Shown piece by piece: positions 31,880-32,076 of a DNA stretch of 32,076 nucleotides (within the stretch, counting starts at the first letter, position 1; every line of letters begins with the position of its first letter). The stretch is taken from positions 1 to 32,076 of the forward strand of contig CAZFVY010000084.1 of NCBI GenBank assembly GCA_964522665.1, written 5' to 3'. The DNA comes from CAZFVY01 sp964522665 (GTDB lineage: Bacteria > Verrucomicrobiota > Verrucomicrobiia > Limisphaerales > CAZFVY01). Made by a program: the position numbers and the translations under genes. The notes under the pieces were generated by a model. The model worked only from the letters and a program-made list of their open reading frames with translations, did not search any database and had not been told where the DNA came from.

Positions 31880-32076
31880 AATACAAATGATGCCGCTTGG
31901 AGTTTAACTAATCCGACAAACGCAGCGAAGCTCAGTGCGATTAAAGAACGCTCGGAGCCAATAGACCAAGGTTTTGATTTGATCGCAAGATAAGAATTGC
32001 GACAATAAAATCTCGTGACTTAGGAAAATGTCATTCACACTGTAGATGCACCGCGTAGAAACGCCGCAGGAATGCC
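31880..32076. other. Non-coding end of window
   Basis: About 200 AT-rich bases upstream of the TPR gene, presumably with its promoter on the minus strand. I see no gene, clear promoter or strong repeat. Confidence 0.4.

Overview
The window looks like a chromosomal piece of a GC-rich soil bacterium, most likely of the Verrucomicrobiota (Pedosphaera / Limisphaerales-like). This is an inference from gene content, not from a marker gene: a TIGR03435/DUF3738 protein fused to thioredoxin and placed behind an ECF sigma factor, a TMTC-like TPR membrane protein, many secreted proteins of unknown function, and weak or absent Shine-Dalgarno sites before many starts. Most of the window is clearly GC-rich. 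Two stretches are visibly AT-richer and look acquired: about 8.3-11.4 kb and about 28.1 kb to the end.

Layout. 1-6.0 kb: a DUF6655-like lipoprotein, a convergent AsmA/DUF748-like protein, then a tight four-gene operon (ECF sigma, membrane anti-sigma candidate, secreted unknown, TlpA-DUF3738 fusion). 6.1-8.3 kb: an isoprenylcysteine methyltransferase-like membrane enzyme, divergent from two overlapping PepSY-TM-type genes. 8.3-11.4 kb: an accessory island. It holds one large gene encoding an unusual fusion (DUF4062 TIR-like domain, XRE-like helix-turn-helix, HAD phosphatase). Its flanks are almost gene-free and full of inverted repeats, including two copies of one hairpin motif that bracket the gene. 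11.5-16.5 kb: a secreted amidohydrolase, a 3' remnant of a type I restriction hsdR gene overlapping a DUF1016 (YhcG-like) PD-(D/E)XK nuclease gene, and a secreted low-complexity protein.

16.5-22.3 kb (minus strand): a translationally coupled run of three family 4 glycosyltransferases, a WecA/MraY-type phosphoglycosyltransferase and MoeA. The first four would make a lipid-linked surface glycan; why MoeA is last is not clear. 22.5-25.1 kb: a PilB/GspE ATPase preceded by a TPR protein carrying a GspE N-terminal-like domain. 25.3-27.1 kb: UbiE/MenG and a convergent NAD-dependent epimerase. 27.2-31.9 kb (minus strand): a small membrane protein embedded among heptanucleotide repeats, a GtrA-family protein, a MauE/DoxX-like protein, a secreted protein with a C-terminal membrane anchor, and a TMTC-like TPR protein.

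The best candidate for something undescribed is the fusion gene at 9202-10833 with its hairpin-rich flanks. It sits about 2.8 kb from restriction and nuclease remnants, which makes a role in defence or stress signalling plausible but unproven. No tRNA, rRNA, CRISPR array or intact transposase gene was seen.
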